NCBI RefSeq assembly: GCF_027595985.1
Contig: NC_073304.1
Location: 143,315,969-143,379,968 of the forward strand
Source of the DNA: Sorex araneus
Taxonomy: Eukaryota; Chordata; Mammalia; Eulipotyphla; Soricidae
DNA: 64,000 bases
Direction of reading: 5' to 3'
The position numbers and the translations under genes were made by a program. Position 1 is the stretch's first letter. Each line of letters opens with the position of its first letter. The notes under the pieces were generated by a model. That model ran no database searches, had not been told where the DNA came from, and worked only from the letters and a program-made list of their open reading frames with translations. Positions 11,307 to 21,963 of this stretch are shown here, in pieces.

Positions 11307-11408
11307 ATGACAAGTTTTCTTAATGCTTATGCTGAGCACAAGGGAAATCATGCTAAGAGAAGTTTCTAACATTGGGCTTTTTTTTAAAAAAAGGCAACAA
11401 CATAACTT

Positions 11409-11577
11409 TTGGGGGGATTTGGGGCCATCCCTAGTAGTGCTCAGGATTTACTCTTGGCTCAGAGATCAGGGGTCATTCTTGGTGGGGCTCTGGAGACCAT
11501 ATGTGGTTCTGGGGATGGAACCAAGGTTAGTGTGTGCAAGGCAAATGCCTTACCAACTGTACTATCTCTCTAGTCCC
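11409..11577 (-). mobile_element. SOR-type SINE, old copy
   Basis: Reversed family order: tttggggccatccctagtag, tttactcttgg, gaccatatgtgg, gatggaacc and a ctatctctctagtccc end. Confidence 0.7.
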
Positions 11578-11579
11578 AG

Positions 11580-12270
11580 CGGCACTGTTTAAGCTGTGGG
11601 AGATTTGATATTGCTCCAGATGCCAGTCACGCATACTGGGAGCAGGGAAAGAGCATCTGAATGGATTTCTACTTGTTTTTCCTTCCAGTACGTATGTTCC
11701 CGGTACGACTGTGATTGTCCCAGTGTTACTCTGGGTAACAGGTTAGATATCCCCAGGTTGGTGGAGGGGACTTCCAAGTCTGGGTGTTCCTGTCACTGCT
11801 GTCCATCAGGCAAAGATCCCTGCCCTGCTTGAATGTTGTGATCCAAATTACGTACTTACAGCCAAGCCTCCAGTCGACTGATGAAGCATGTTAGCGATGA
11901 CGGTAGGGTTGTGTGTTCATGTAATTAGATCGCCAATTTTAGTCTGCCTTTCAGATTGCCAATTTTACTATAAACCAATAATCAATTACTATACAATAGT
12001 GATTTGAAAGTTCCTAAAGCAGGTTCTTTCTCCATTCATTGTCACTATAAAGACCAAGAGTTTATTCAGTGGCCAAAGGATAGAGAATCAAGAGCTGAGC
12101 TTGAAAACTTACACTTCAAAACAAACAAAAAAGTTAAAAAAAGAAAGAAAGAAAATCAACACTTCAACCTGCTGTGAACTGAAGTCTATCAATATAAGGT
12201 CAACAGGAGAAAGCAAAGAAATTGATTATTTAAGGATTAGACTACTTACTATTTGTCTCAGGAAAAGGGA
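11580..12270. other. No gene recognised
   Basis: Unique-looking AT-rich sequence with one A-rich patch (12118-12160). No splice-supported ORF or familiar repeat was identified. Confidence 0.3.
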
Positions 12271-12274
12271 CTTC

Positions 12275-12436
12275 CGGGGTCCAAGAGATTATATAGGTCT
12301 CAGGTGCTTGCCTTCCAAGTGGCCGTGGTGGCCACGGGGTTGGAATCCCCAGCACCACACATGGTCCACAGAGCACCACTAGGGGTCACTGCTGAGCACA
12401 GACCGGAGTAGCTCCTGAGCACCACTGTGTGGCCCT
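12275..12436 (+). mobile_element. SOR-type SINE, old variant
   Basis: The head is degraded. The ggttggaatccccagcacca B-box region and the paired gagcaccac and gctcctgagcacc blocks identify the family. Confidence 0.6.
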
Positions 12437-12620
12437 TCATCGCCCCACAGAAAGGGGGCCCTTCAGCACTAGTGTCTCCAACTAGTCATAAGCAGAATCA
12501 AAGTGTTTGATACCAGGAGGTTTTCACCCAAATGAGAAATTGCTCACACGACAAAGAATGTCACTGTTCTAGTCTTTAAATACAAATCCCAAAGCTACGA
12601 GTGTGAAGAAATCCAAGTCA

Positions 12621-12828
12621 TGGGAGCCAGAGCGATAGCACAGCGGGGAGGGCATTTGCCTTGCACTCCACTGATCAGGGTTCAATTCCCAGAAACCTGT
12701 ATGGTCCCAGAGCACCGCCAGGAGTAATTCCTGAGTGCAGAGCCAGGAGGTATGCATTGTCAGGTGTGACCCAAAACGAAAAAAAAAAAAGAAGAAGAAA
12801 AGAAAAAAGAAAAAAAAAGAAGAAAAAA
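12621..12828 (+). mobile_element. SOR SINE with 12-bp target duplication
   Basis: Good copy (gagcgatagcacagcgggga, ggttcaattcc) with a long impure A/G tail. aaatccaagtca occurs at 12609-12620 and 12829-12840. Confidence 0.9.
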
Positions 12829-12944
12829 AAATCCAAGTCAGTGATGATGATAAGTCATGAAAAGCATAAGAGCTGAAGCGTGGGGCTCAATCCTAGGAAC
12901 AGGTTCTTGAAGAATTATTTCTGGTTTTTGTTTGTTTGTTTGTT

Positions 12945-13098
12945 TAAGTTTGGGGGCCACAATCTGTGGTGTTCACGGCTTACTCCTGGTTCTGCACTCA
13001 GGGACCACTCCTGGCATGTCTCAGGGCCCACGTGGGGTGCGTGGGATAAAACTGCATCCAAAGCAAACACTCTACTCTGTACTATTGCTCTGCTCCCC
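12945..13098 (-). mobile_element. SOR-type SINE, old copy
   Basis: Reversed order: gggggccacaatctg, cttactcctggttctgcact, a degraded B box, and actattgctctgctcccc. Confidence 0.7.
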
Positions 13099-13099
13099 A

Positions 13100-13470
13100 A
13101 AGTTGTTTCTCTTTGAGGTATAATGTTGGGGCTATAACTTTTCCTGTATACTTCACCACATCTGAGGGTGGACACATCCTAATTTTGTTATAAGACACTC
13201 CTGTAAGCTGAATTTGACTTTGATGTGCCAGGACCTGGAATACTCATGACAAGTAGACCTTTTCTTATTCACATTTCAATGGAGAAGATAAGTAGAAAAA
13301 GGGAATTACATTCAGGAATGAAGATTTGTAACTTTGCTTCAAGTCTCCATTGTGGTTCAGAGGACTGTCCACCCTCCAATTTGTGTGTATGATGGCTATG
13401 ACATATACGTAACATCTAAGGTTGGACTGTTGATGGTGTGACAGGTGGCTTTGTTAAGCATCTGCATTGA
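13100..13470. other. No gene seen
   Basis: AT-rich sequence with no recognised repeat or ORF. It is immediately left of the inverted part of the RTE LINE. Confidence 0.3.
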
Positions 13471-13474
13471 CATT

Positions 13475-14695
13475 TCACATCACAAAAGATAACATTTGCT
13501 TTTGATTATAGACTTGTTTGGGGGCTCTTTGTTCCATATCACTGCTTTGTGTTCCTATTTTGGTTCCAGTATCATTCTGTTGGGATGTCGCAGGGCAGTC
13601 ATCTTGGTCTTGTGGTTGGCGAAGGACAGGCGAGCACTGCAAATATTTTTCTCGGCTTCTGCCACATTGGCCAACACTGCTGCTTTTCTCTCTTTGAGGT
13701 CTTCCTTTATCGCATCTCTGCACAGCTTTGTGAGTTTGGACGTTAGCTTGTGGTTGCCTGAGGCTTGCGCCAAACCACGTTGATGAATGAGCTCCAGAGT
13801 TTCCGAAGACAGGCGTCTGTTTGTGACTTTCTCACTCTCGGCATTCTTCGCACAGTCATGAAGGTGCTGAACCAGTTGATCGTATTCCTTGTTGATGTTG
13901 TCAAGGACGGAATCTTCCCACGTTGCAGCAATAGTGCCAAAGAGCTCCCAATTGGTGGTCATTTTGGGAGTTGCCTTCTTAAACTTAAATTTTGCAGACC
14001 TTTCTTCCCACTCTGTGAAGCAGAATTTTGCACGAAGGAGACAGTAATCCGATCCCGCTTGGAATTTTGGGACAACAGCGACATCGGTCAGGCAAAACCT
14101 TCAATTGAATATAATGTGGTCAATTTCATTGTGGAACTGTCCACCGGGAGACTCCCATGTCCAGCATTTAGATTTGGCCTTCTAGAACTGTGAGTTACCA
14201 TGGATGGTCTTGGTTGACATGATGAATTCAGACAGTCTCTCACCCTGATCGTTCCATTCTAGGCCATGGGTCCCAATGTGGAGTTCTTCGAGCGACCTTC
14301 TTGGACTTATCTTGGCATTAAAGTCACCAACAATGATCTTGTAGAAGGTGCGGTCTTCTTTATAGAACTTCTCCAGTTCCATGTAGAACCTCTCAATTTC
14401 TTCTTCATCGTAGTTGGAATTTGGTGCATAGACGACGAAGATAGAAACTGCAGGCAGTGAGCCACATCTATTCAATCGTAATCGTCCAATTCGAATGACT
14501 CCCCTCTGACGTCCTGATGGATCTATCACATCTTCCAGAAAGGCAATGGAGAGGATTATTCATGACTTCTACTCGGATCTCTTTGACAGCCATGTCCATC
14601 TGCTCACATACCAAATTCCGCAGGATGGATATATAGTTCCCAACGTCCTCCCTTCCGAAATTTGACATGCCATTTTGTTGGTAAAGACGTGAATA
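13475..14695 (-). mobile_element. RTE LINE, 5' part in inverted orientation (endonuclease region)
   Basis: Minus-strand frames give an APE-type endonuclease end: 14529..14182 has VVYAPNSNYDEEE and then VGDFNAK. A downstream linker (13962..13555) has WEDSVLDNINKEYDQLVQHL and an NHKLTSKLTKL segment. The order on the minus strand is endonuclease then linker. The reverse transcriptase that should follow lies on the plus strand from about 14696. Frames are broken, so it encodes nothing functional. It acted in the nucleus by target-primed reverse transcription. The head-to-head layout suggests a 5' inversion at insertion. Confidence 0.8.
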
Positions 14696-16012
14696 GCACC
14701 TAGTCTGGACAGGGTTAAACTGAAGAATCTGCCACCAGTACTCATCAATACACTGGCTCGGCTCTTTACACGCTACCTGTCTGAATGCAAGGTTTCATCT
14801 CCGTGGAAAACCAGTAGGACTGTTCTGTTGTACAAGAAGGGAGACATCCACGACATTGGCAACTGTTGCCCAATCTGCCTGCTGTCTATCGTCTACAAGT
14901 TGTTCACTCGAGTCATCCTGAATGGAATAGGCAGAACACTAGAGGAAGGACAACCATGCGAGCAAGCTAGGTTCTGAAGGGGATTCAGCATGATAGACCA
15001 TATCCACACAGTGACCAAACTCACTGAAGTTTCTCGAGAGTTCAAGATGCCGCTCTGTCTAACGTTTATCGACTTGAAGAAGGCCTTCAATTATGTTGAG
15101 ACTGAAGCGGTCATCGAAGCCGTAGCCAAACAGGGTGTTCAAACTCAGTATATCAAAATCCTCCTCGAGCTGTGTTGTGGATTCACCACCAGGATCTCAC
15201 CTTTCTACAAGGAAGTGATCATTGATGTAAAGAGAGGGGTGCGGCAGGGTGATACCGTTTCACCAAAACTCTTTAGTGCTATCCTCGAGAACATCATGCG
15301 ACGAATGGAATGGGAAGGAATGGGAGTGAAGATAGACGGTCTGCAATTACACCACCTCCACTTCACTGATGACGTCGTTCTCATAACGCCAAACATTAGC
15401 CAAGCGGCACAAATGCTGGCTGACTTCGACCACGAGTGTGGAAAGGTCGGACTGCAGCTGAATCTCAACAAGACGATGTTCATGAAAAACGAACTGGTCC
15501 CTGAAGCTTTATTTGCTCTCAATGGAATTAACATCTCTGAATGCAGCAGCTATGTGTACCTGGGTCGAGAAATGAACATGAGGAACGACTTGGTGCCAGA
15601 ACTGCGCAGGAGGAAGAGAGCAGCGTGGAATGCCTTTAAGAGCATTGAAGAAGTGGTTAAGAGGACGAAGAACCTCCGACTCTGGGCACATCTTTTCGAC
15701 TCCACTGTTCTTCCTGCACTAACAATGCCTCAGAGACCTGGGCCCTACGCAAACAGGATAAGAATGCTATTCAGGTCTCCCAAAGAGGAATCGAAAGAGC
15801 TATGCTAGGAGTATCACATCTCACTCAAGTGAGAGAAGGAATCCAGAGTTCTGACCTCCATCAACGGTCATGAATCAGGGATGCTGTTTTGTTTGCCAAG
15901 GCATCAAAAATCAGATGGGCCAGTCATGTAATGTGATTCAGAGATGACCCCTGGATTAGAACTGTTACCGACTGGATTCCATGGGACCGCAGAAGACCGT
16001 GTGGCCACCCAC
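14696..16012 (+). mobile_element. RTE LINE, reverse transcriptase part (left of provirus)
   Basis: The plus-strand frame 14990..15808 (272 aa) carries RT landmarks: FIDLKKAFNYV (finger/palm Asp), GVRQGDTVSPKLF, and HFTDDVVLI with the catalytic Asp pair. LNLNKTMFM and YLGREMNM follow. Upstream, about 14700-14980 still reads KVSSPWKTSRTVLLYKKGD-like. The fold and motif order fit the RTE clade (BovB relatives). A stop near 14976 and later frame loss make it a pseudogene. The element continues at 24267 after the provirus. Confidence 0.88.
16007..16012. repeat. Provirus target site duplication, left
   Basis: acccac here and at 24267-24272 directly flank the TG...CA ends of the provirus. Removing the insert rejoins the RTE LINE sequence in register. 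Confidence 0.92.
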
Positions 16013-16357
16013 TGTGGAGGTCGATGTGGAGGTCTTGTTCTGTTCAGCAGGGAGAACCCTTCATGGGGCTGAGAAGGGAATGAACAGATGCAGAGCCCAG
16101 AGGAGGGAGAAAAGGCGTTTATTCTATGGCATTTACAGTATTTATACCTCCCTGCTGGGAGGAGGTGGTATAGTATGCATGCCAGGACCCCCAATAGAAA
16201 TGCAGGGTGTGGCATGGGCGTTAGCCAGTGATAAACAAATGGTGATAGGATAAGATCAGTAAGATCAGGAGTGGCAACTTTTGCTAGGTGTGGCATGGGA
16301 TTTAGCTAGTGATAAACAAATTGTGATAGGATAAGTAAGGTAAAATGGCTCCCTACA
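16013..16357 (-). repeat. Provirus 3' LTR (345 bp)
   Basis: Aligns to 24000..24266 but is longer. A 50-bp U3 segment is present twice (16206-16255 and 16287-16335) and the terminal tgtggaggtc is repeated (16013 and 16025). It retains the tatttata TATA box (reversed) and the reversed AATAAA signal. Confidence 0.92.
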
Positions 16358-16367
16358 TCTCCCCTTG
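16358..16367 (-). other. Polypurine tract next to the 3' LTR
   Basis: The minus strand reads CAAGGGGAGA immediately before the LTR start, the expected plus-strand primer position. Confidence 0.75.
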
Positions 16368-16639
16368 TTTTGTTTTAAATTAAATGTGGTCAGGGGAGGC
16401 ATTGTCCGGTATCCCTTGTGACATAAAGACTCCATTTTTGCAGGGAGAGGAAGGAAAGGATGATCGGGTCTATGCAGGGGGCTCCTCATAGGCCCCATCA
16501 GTCCTTGGTTTTGGAGTAACCTCTGAGCTATACTGGAATACCTCGCAGGGAGTCAGGCCCGGGTATCAGCCCTCCCTTGCAGTGCTTTGCCTGGCAACCT
16601 GATCCACAAGAATAAATCCTTGGGAGCCCGGCATCCTCA

Positions 16640-17275
16640 AGGTAAAGAACTGGGGGAAGATGAGGTCCTACAAATCAAGCCAATGATCCTTAAACACTCG
16701 AACAATCTCATTTGTTACTCTAAGATATTAACCCGGCCCTGGACCCAAAGTACTGCTTGCTGTAGAGTGTCCAATCATTGCTCAGCATCATGGTTGACAG
16801 TAGCCTGCATTGTCCAAAGGTGGTAAGAGTCATTTTGCCATGTTTTGACAAAGTTGTGTGTCTGGACCGAGGTTTGAAGAGCTATTTCTGCAACAGCATC
16901 AGTGGTGGTTACAGCAATGAGTCCCAGGATAGCTGCTATCAGGGGCCCAAGGAATCGTTGGGAGCACTGGAGTAGTCGTGTCAGGTCTTCAGTCAGGAGC
17001 CCTTTATCGGGGGAGCGTTGCCATTCTCTGGTCAGGTTCCCTGGTAACCATATGTGATCTGGCCCTTAATAAAATTATACTGTGGGGAGAATCTTGGATT
17101 GAGAGGGAAGAATTGAGACAGGTAAATAATGCACAATCACCAGAAAAGAAAAATCTTTTTGCGAGTGATAAGAGGTAGTATATGAATTTGGGACTTGGTA
17201 TGAATCCAAGTTTGAAGGTGAAGAGGGAGACAGGGAGGCACTCCAATGCAGACAGGATCAAGTGAGTATCCTAGA
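16640..17275 (-). pseudogene. env: env remnant (SU end and TM start), betaretrovirus-like
   Basis: Minus-strand translation between about 17067 and 16778 stays open and resembles the SU/TM junction and TM ectodomain of HML-type (HERV-K-like) betaretroviruses. A hydrophobic segment (LIAAILGLIAVTTT) precedes a heptad-rich region (SVQTHNFVKTWQND). A TGA at 16775-16777 ends it, and a further stop follows near 16714. Upstream (17150-17270) a PVCIGVPPCLPL stretch resembles the SU C-terminal part but lies in broken frame. In a live virus Env mediates entry; here it cannot be made. The ends are uncertain. Confidence 0.7.
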
Positions 17276-18250
17276 GAAAAAAATAAAAGGTGTTTCTTCT
17301 TTATTTGGCAGCTGAGGCATCTGTGAATCCCATGGAGGGGGTAAAAGAAAGGAATTGTTAGCCCAGATACGGGGTCCTGGCATGGTCCAATCTACAACCT
17401 GTAAAAGTGGAGGGTGATGAATGTAAGTCCAATAGATATGTTTGGCTTACTGGAATTCAAGAGGATTTCAACTGTTAATAACTATTAATGTTCTTCCAAT
17501 ATGAAATCTAGATTGAAAATTTCAATTTCTTTGTAGGCGCCACATTCTGATTAGAAATCTTTGTTTAGACCTGATCTCGCAAGCTCCAAAGATACCTAGA
17601 TCTTTTAAAATGCTGGGCTCCATACCACACTGACCTCCCTTGATTTTGTTTTCCAGGTCTAAGAATTACTGACTTTAAACTAGCTCTAATACTCGAGTGT
17701 TCCACAGACAGAGAGACAGTCAGACAATAAACATCACACATGTGCACAAATATATACTTAATTGATCAATCTGACCCTTCAAGAATGGCAGGAAAAAAAC
17801 TAATAGACTGAGAAAGGAAAGAGCAGTCCCCAGGGCAAAGTGAGCCCTGTCGGCTGATTGGGAACATTGCTCTCTGTTTCTCTGCCTGAGCAGCCACTTT
17901 CCTGCTTGTTGAAAAAATGGGTCAAGAAAGCGCTTTTGTTGATATAAGCCGGCAAAACCTCAAAGTTGTTGAAACCTAAGCAGAACTAAGAGAAAGATAA
18001 TGAGACAATTACACACACACTAGGGGCACACGCACAAATCTTACTCCTGCACACACTCGGACCGGTCCTTCTTTCATGTGGGTGCGCACCCCACTCACCA
18101 CGTTCACATTGAGGCTCCCAAACCTGCCCTACGAGTGTCCACGTTATCTTTGGTCTTGAAGTAACGCTGATTCCTGCTCCCGCCAGGCCAAGTCTGAACA
18201 ACTGTTCTGTGAGCGAGACCACTAGGTCACTCCCGACGCGGCTGATGTGC
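17276..18250 (-). pseudogene. Degraded env-region sequence, no open frame
   Basis: Lies where env SU should be. I found no convincing SU motifs and no long frame. It may contain large deletions or replaced sequence. A short plus-strand MGQ-starting frame at 17917 is probably chance. Confidence 0.4.
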
Positions 18251-18254
18251 TGTT

Positions 18255-19072
18255 GTGGGTGCGGTGGCAATGAGGAGAAGCAAGTTCCTGGGCAGTGGCA
18301 GAGAGGACACTGTCTCCTCAGAGGATTCATTTATTCTCTGGGCGGAAGTTGGTTCAGCCAGAGCAGGTGTGTCGACCTGCCTTATCAGTCGTTCAGGGAG
18401 CCAGCGGGCTACACCATCAACAGCATCAAATATGCAGGCTGACCCTCAGCCCCATATAAGGACTGGATCAGGGCCCTTCCATAGACCACTCAGAGGGTCT
18501 TTCCACCTTACTTTTGTGTAAGTGGGGCTGGTGGAAGTGTGTCAAAAACGGTCCGCTGAGCTGCGGCCTTCTTTGTCCAGTATAAGAAAGTTCATGACAA
18601 ACAAAGCATGAGATAGTAACGTCTTAGGGGAAATCGAGGCTGGGTACAGTTCCTTTTCTGTCTGGAGCTTTTGAATATATTATTTAAACTTAAGATGGGC
18701 TCGCTCCACTATCCCCTGCCCTTGCGGGTTATAGGGGATCCCCGTACAATGGGAAATCTGCAGCTTCTTACAAAAATGCTCAAACTTTTTTCCAGTGTAT
18801 CCTGGACCATTGTCTGTTTTTATTAGCTGCGGTTTGCCCAGTACAGAAAGGCAGTGCAAGACATGAGCAATGACATTTTTTGAGGTCTCTCCAGTCTGGG
18901 CTGAGGCGCAAATAAACCCACTAAAGGTGTCAATAGTCACGTGCACATATTTAAGCTGCCCAAAGGAAGGGATATGAGTGACATCCATTTGCCAGATGGC
19001 ATTAGGGACTAGTCCTCGGGGATTGACCCCTAAGTGAGGTAGAAGGGATACACAGGAAGGGCAGTGGCGCAC
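18255..19072 (-). pseudogene. pol: pol remnant: integrase catalytic core and C-terminal domain
   Basis: Frame 19072..18680 has the DDE integrase core: MDVTHIP (first Asp), KTDNGPGYT (second Asp) and PQGQGIVERAH (Glu). After a stop at 18680, minus-strand sequence to about 18350 still reads KDPLSGLWKGPDPVLIWG, the DNA-binding C-terminal domain of betaretroviral integrases, with another stop between. The N-terminal zinc-binding part is separated by the SINE at 19104..19277. In life it joins viral DNA to the host genome; this copy is dead. Confidence 0.88.
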
Positions 19073-19087
19073 AATCTGCCATGACTG

Positions 19088-19103
19088 CTCACACGTGATT
19101 TTA
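19088..19103. repeat. Target duplication of SINE in integrase, left copy
   Basis: ctcacacgtgatttta, identical to 19278-19293. Confidence 0.92.
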
Positions 19104-19277
19104 TTTATTTATTTGCTTTTTGGGTCACACCTGGCGATGCACAGGGGTTACTCCTGGCTCTGCACTCAGGAACCACCCCTGGCCGTGCTCAGGGGACCAT
19201 ATGGGATGCTGGGATTTGAACCTGGGTCGGCCACGTGCAAGGCAAACGCCCTACCCGCTGTGCTATCTCTCCAGCCC
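19104..19277 (-). mobile_element. SOR SINE inserted in the integrase region
   Basis: Full-length, well-preserved reversed copy (tttttgggtcacacctgg to ctctccagcccc) with a 16-bp target duplication. It lies in the same orientation as pol and splits the integrase zinc-binding region from the core. Confidence 0.95.
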
Positions 19278-19293
19278 CTCACACGTGATTTTA

Positions 19294-19631
19294 AACATAA
19301 GGCGGAGAGTTTGAGCATTCAGATGGTGAAGGGCATGTGCAGTCGTGGCCTCCTGCAGCGGATCTGTTTGTAGAGTTAGCGCTGTGAAAGATCGGGTGGC
19401 CAAATCTGCCAAGTGATTACCTGTCGCCAGTGGCCCAGGGAGGTTAGTGTGGGCACGAAGATGGCCTATGAAGAATGGAGCTCGCCGGGAGCGAATATAC
19501 TGTTGGATTTGCAAAAACAATGACATTGCGGGGGAGGAGGGTTTTATGTAACTAATAGTCTCCAGTAATGGTATGGAGAAGGCCACATAGGCACTATCCA
19601 TGTATAAATTGAAAGGAAGAAGGGAAAAGGT
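19294..19631 (-). pseudogene. pol: pol remnant: RNase H end and integrase N-terminus
   Basis: Frame 19601..19263 continues in the same frame as the RT ORF after a TAA at 19632-19634. It has MDSAYVAFSIPLLE, GHLRAHTNLPGPLATGNHLA (RNase H end) and then HALHHLNAQTLRL (His pair of the integrase zinc-binding domain). RNase H would remove genomic RNA during reverse transcription. It is inactive here because of the upstream stop and downstream SINE. Confidence 0.85.
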
Positions 19632-20680
19632 TTAAAAAACCATTAGAACAGCTGTGAGTTCAACCAGCTGAGCAGAGGACTCCTTTGTGGAAAAAGAAAC
19701 AGTCTCACCCTCACAGGCATAGGCGGCCTGGCCGTTAGAGGATCCATCAGTGAAAATCACTTTAGCCCCAGGGATAGGGCTGGTCTTAGTGACAAGGGGA
19801 AAAACCCATTGATGTAAAGCCATAAATTGTATCAACTTATTGGGAGGATAATGATTATCTAAAATTCCTGAAAAGGAAGCGCAGGCAATGGGCCAATCGT
19901 CGGTATTTTGAAGAAGCCAATCTATCTGTTCCTTATTGTAGGGTTGAATAACAGAAGCTGGTTCAAGACCAAAGTGTCTGCGAGAGAAACTCCTTCCTTC
20001 AATAATGAAGGATGCCACTAAGAGATAGCAGGGTACAAGAACTTTCTTTGGTGTGGCAGGAAGGTGAATCCAAGAAACAGGGTTTTCCTGCCAAATTAAG
20101 CCCGTGGGGGAATGAGGAGTAGCAAAGATAAGGAGGTGAAAAGGGCGCTGATAATATAGAGAGCAAACAAAGTGACCTTCAATCGTCTTTTCTATGAGAA
20201 CTAGGGATTCTTGGGCCGCTGGTGTCAGACTCCGAGGGGAAGAAGGGTCAGCATCACCGTGCAAAAGGTCATAAAGGGGCATAAGGTCTCCTTTGCTAAG
20301 TTTCAGATAGGGACTGAGCCATGTAATATGACCAAGCAGTTGTTGAAAATCATGTAGTGTCTTTAACGAAGTAAGCTTCAGCTGCATTTTTTGCAAAAGT
20401 ACACGGGAACCCTGAAGACGAAATCCAAGAAAGGTATAAGGGTCAGCGACCTGTATTTTTTCGGGGGCAATTTGAAAGCCAGACTGAGTAAACGCACGGA
20501 TCACCTGATTGCAACAGAGCATAGTGGCCTGTGGGTCAGATCCAGCAAGCAGTATATCGTCCATATAATGGACCATATAGATGTCGGACCATTGTGCCCT
20601 AATGGGAGCAAGAATTTGAGCCACAAACTTTTGACACAGTGTGGGGCTATTTGCCATTCCCTGGGGCAAAATCTTCCATT

Positions 20681-20695
20681 GAAAACGTTGCATGG
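20681..20695. repeat. Target duplication of SINE in RT, left copy
   Basis: gaaaacgttgcatgg, identical to 20879-20893. Confidence 0.94.
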
Positions 20696-20878
20696 TGGGG
20701 CTGGAGTGATAGCATAGCGGGTAGGGCGTTTGCCTTGCACGCGGCCGACCCGGGTTCAAATCCCAGCATCCCATATGGTCCCCTGAGCACCGCCAGGAGT
20801 AATTCCTGAGTGCAGAGCCAGGAGTAACCCCTGTGCATCGCCAGGTGTGACCCAAAAACCAAAAAAAAAAAAAAAAAG
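20696..20878 (+). mobile_element. SOR SINE inserted in RT, antisense to pol
   Basis: Full-length copy starting tggggctggagtgatagc, with A/B boxes and a 17-A tail. The flanking duplication gives exact ends. Its antisense strand is free of stops in the pol frame. Confidence 0.95.
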
Positions 20879-21062
20879 GAAAACGTTGCATGGGCTCTTT
20901 ATAATTAATAGCTGGAAAACTAAAGGCAAAACGGGGGCAATCATCAGGATGCAAGGGAATTGAGAAAAAGCAGTCTTTTAAGTCAAGTACTATCTTATAC
21001 ATTTCTGAAGGAATGGCTGCTGGGGACGGCAGTCCAGGTTGAAGCGCCCCGAAAATGACCAT

Positions 21063-21207
21063 GGTTTTATTTACTGCTCGTAGATCCTGTAGCAGTCACC
21101 AACTGCCGTTTTTCTTTTTTTATAACAAAAACGGGTGTGTTCCAGGGGAAGGAGGTGGGTTCTATATGTCCCGCCTCGAGCTGTTCCTGCACTAACAACT
21201 TGGTGGC
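21063..21207 (-). pseudogene. pol: pol remnant: RT N-terminal stretch with stop and frameshift
   Basis: After the stop at 21208 the minus strand still encodes the RT finger region ([20 protein letters not shown]) in the protease frame. The frame breaks in a run of T/A near 21120. Confidence 0.75.
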
Positions 21208-21957
21208 CTATAATTTTTCAGTGGGAGGTGGCCACTGGTCCACCCATACAGGCTCATTGGACTTCCATATGATCTTATCCGTATGGGGTGCAGGAGGAGC
21301 CGTGGCAGTTACTGAAAATAAACCTAAGCCTGTGCCATCATTTTTCACTGGGTCGAGGGCCAGTGGCGCAGGCATGCCCTGGAGGTATTTTCCTAGACCC
21401 TTTCCGGGAGAATAACCTGCTGCAAGGAGCATGTCTAGGCCCTTGGAGTCAATTAGTAAAAGGTCCATTTGTGAAAGAATATCCCGGCCCCAGAGATTGA
21501 GTGGGAGCCCGGGCAGAACATAGGGGTGTACCGTCCCGGATCTTCCCTCCTTGGTGCACCAATCAAGGGGAAATGAGCTTAACATAGGGTTTGGGGATTG
21601 ACCTATACCCTGAAGGTGAGTCAGTGAGGGGGTGAGGGGCCACCTTTTTGGCCAGTCTTTTTCAGCAATGACCATTACATCTGCACCAGTGTCAATCAGA
21701 CCTAAAAACTCCTTCCCGTTGATCTCTAAAATCATCAGGCCCTTGTGATCAAGAATGCGTTGGGCAAAAAATGCAAAAGTGTCTGACATTGGGGGTGGTT
21801 TTTGTTCTGCTGTTATAGGAATGCGTAATAGCTGTGCTAGCCGCGCGCCAGTGTCCAAGACTGAAAATGGGGAGATTGATTCAACTACTACTCCAATCTG
21901 CCCTTGGAAATCAGCATCTACAATCCCGGGGAGTACTTGCACGCCCTGAGCGAGCAT
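21208..21957 (-). pseudogene. pro: dUTPase C-terminus, retroviral protease, G-patch and RT start
   Basis: A 249-codon frame. The first 50 residues finish the dUTPase (PGIVDADFQGQIGV; DTGARLAQLL). The aspartic protease follows with LIDTGADVMVIA (catalytic Asp-Thr-Gly) and LWGRDIL. Then comes a glycine-rich G-patch (GYSPGKGLGKYL), typical of betaretroviruses. The frame ends with PVWVDQWPPPTEKL, the usual start of RT, so protease and pol share one frame, as I recall for IAP elements rather than the MMTV three-frame layout. A TGA (21964-21966) separates it from the upstream dUTPase half. Confidence 0.9.
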
Positions 21958-21963
21958 ATTGCC

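Larger units (their letters stand above)
19632..21062 (-). pseudogene. pol: pol remnant: reverse transcriptase and RNase H, with an in-frame SINE
   Basis: An open frame of 476 codons. RT landmarks are LQPGLPSPAAIP, IVLDLKDCFFSIPLH (catalytic Asp), LPQGMANSPTLCQKFV, YMDDILLAG (catalytic pair), and FTDGSSNGQAAY (RNase H start). Between residues about 56 and 122 the frame runs through a SINE (20696..20878) plus its 15-bp duplication: 198 bases, exactly 66 codons, with no stop. The RT palm is therefore split by foreign sequence and cannot be functional. Upstream the frame is lost near 21120 in a poly-T run. Confidence 0.92.

Noticed and set aside
17917-17980. Short plus-strand frame starting MGQ within the provirus, like a gag start
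   Set aside because: Only about 20 codons, on the opposite strand to the provirus, with no supporting context.
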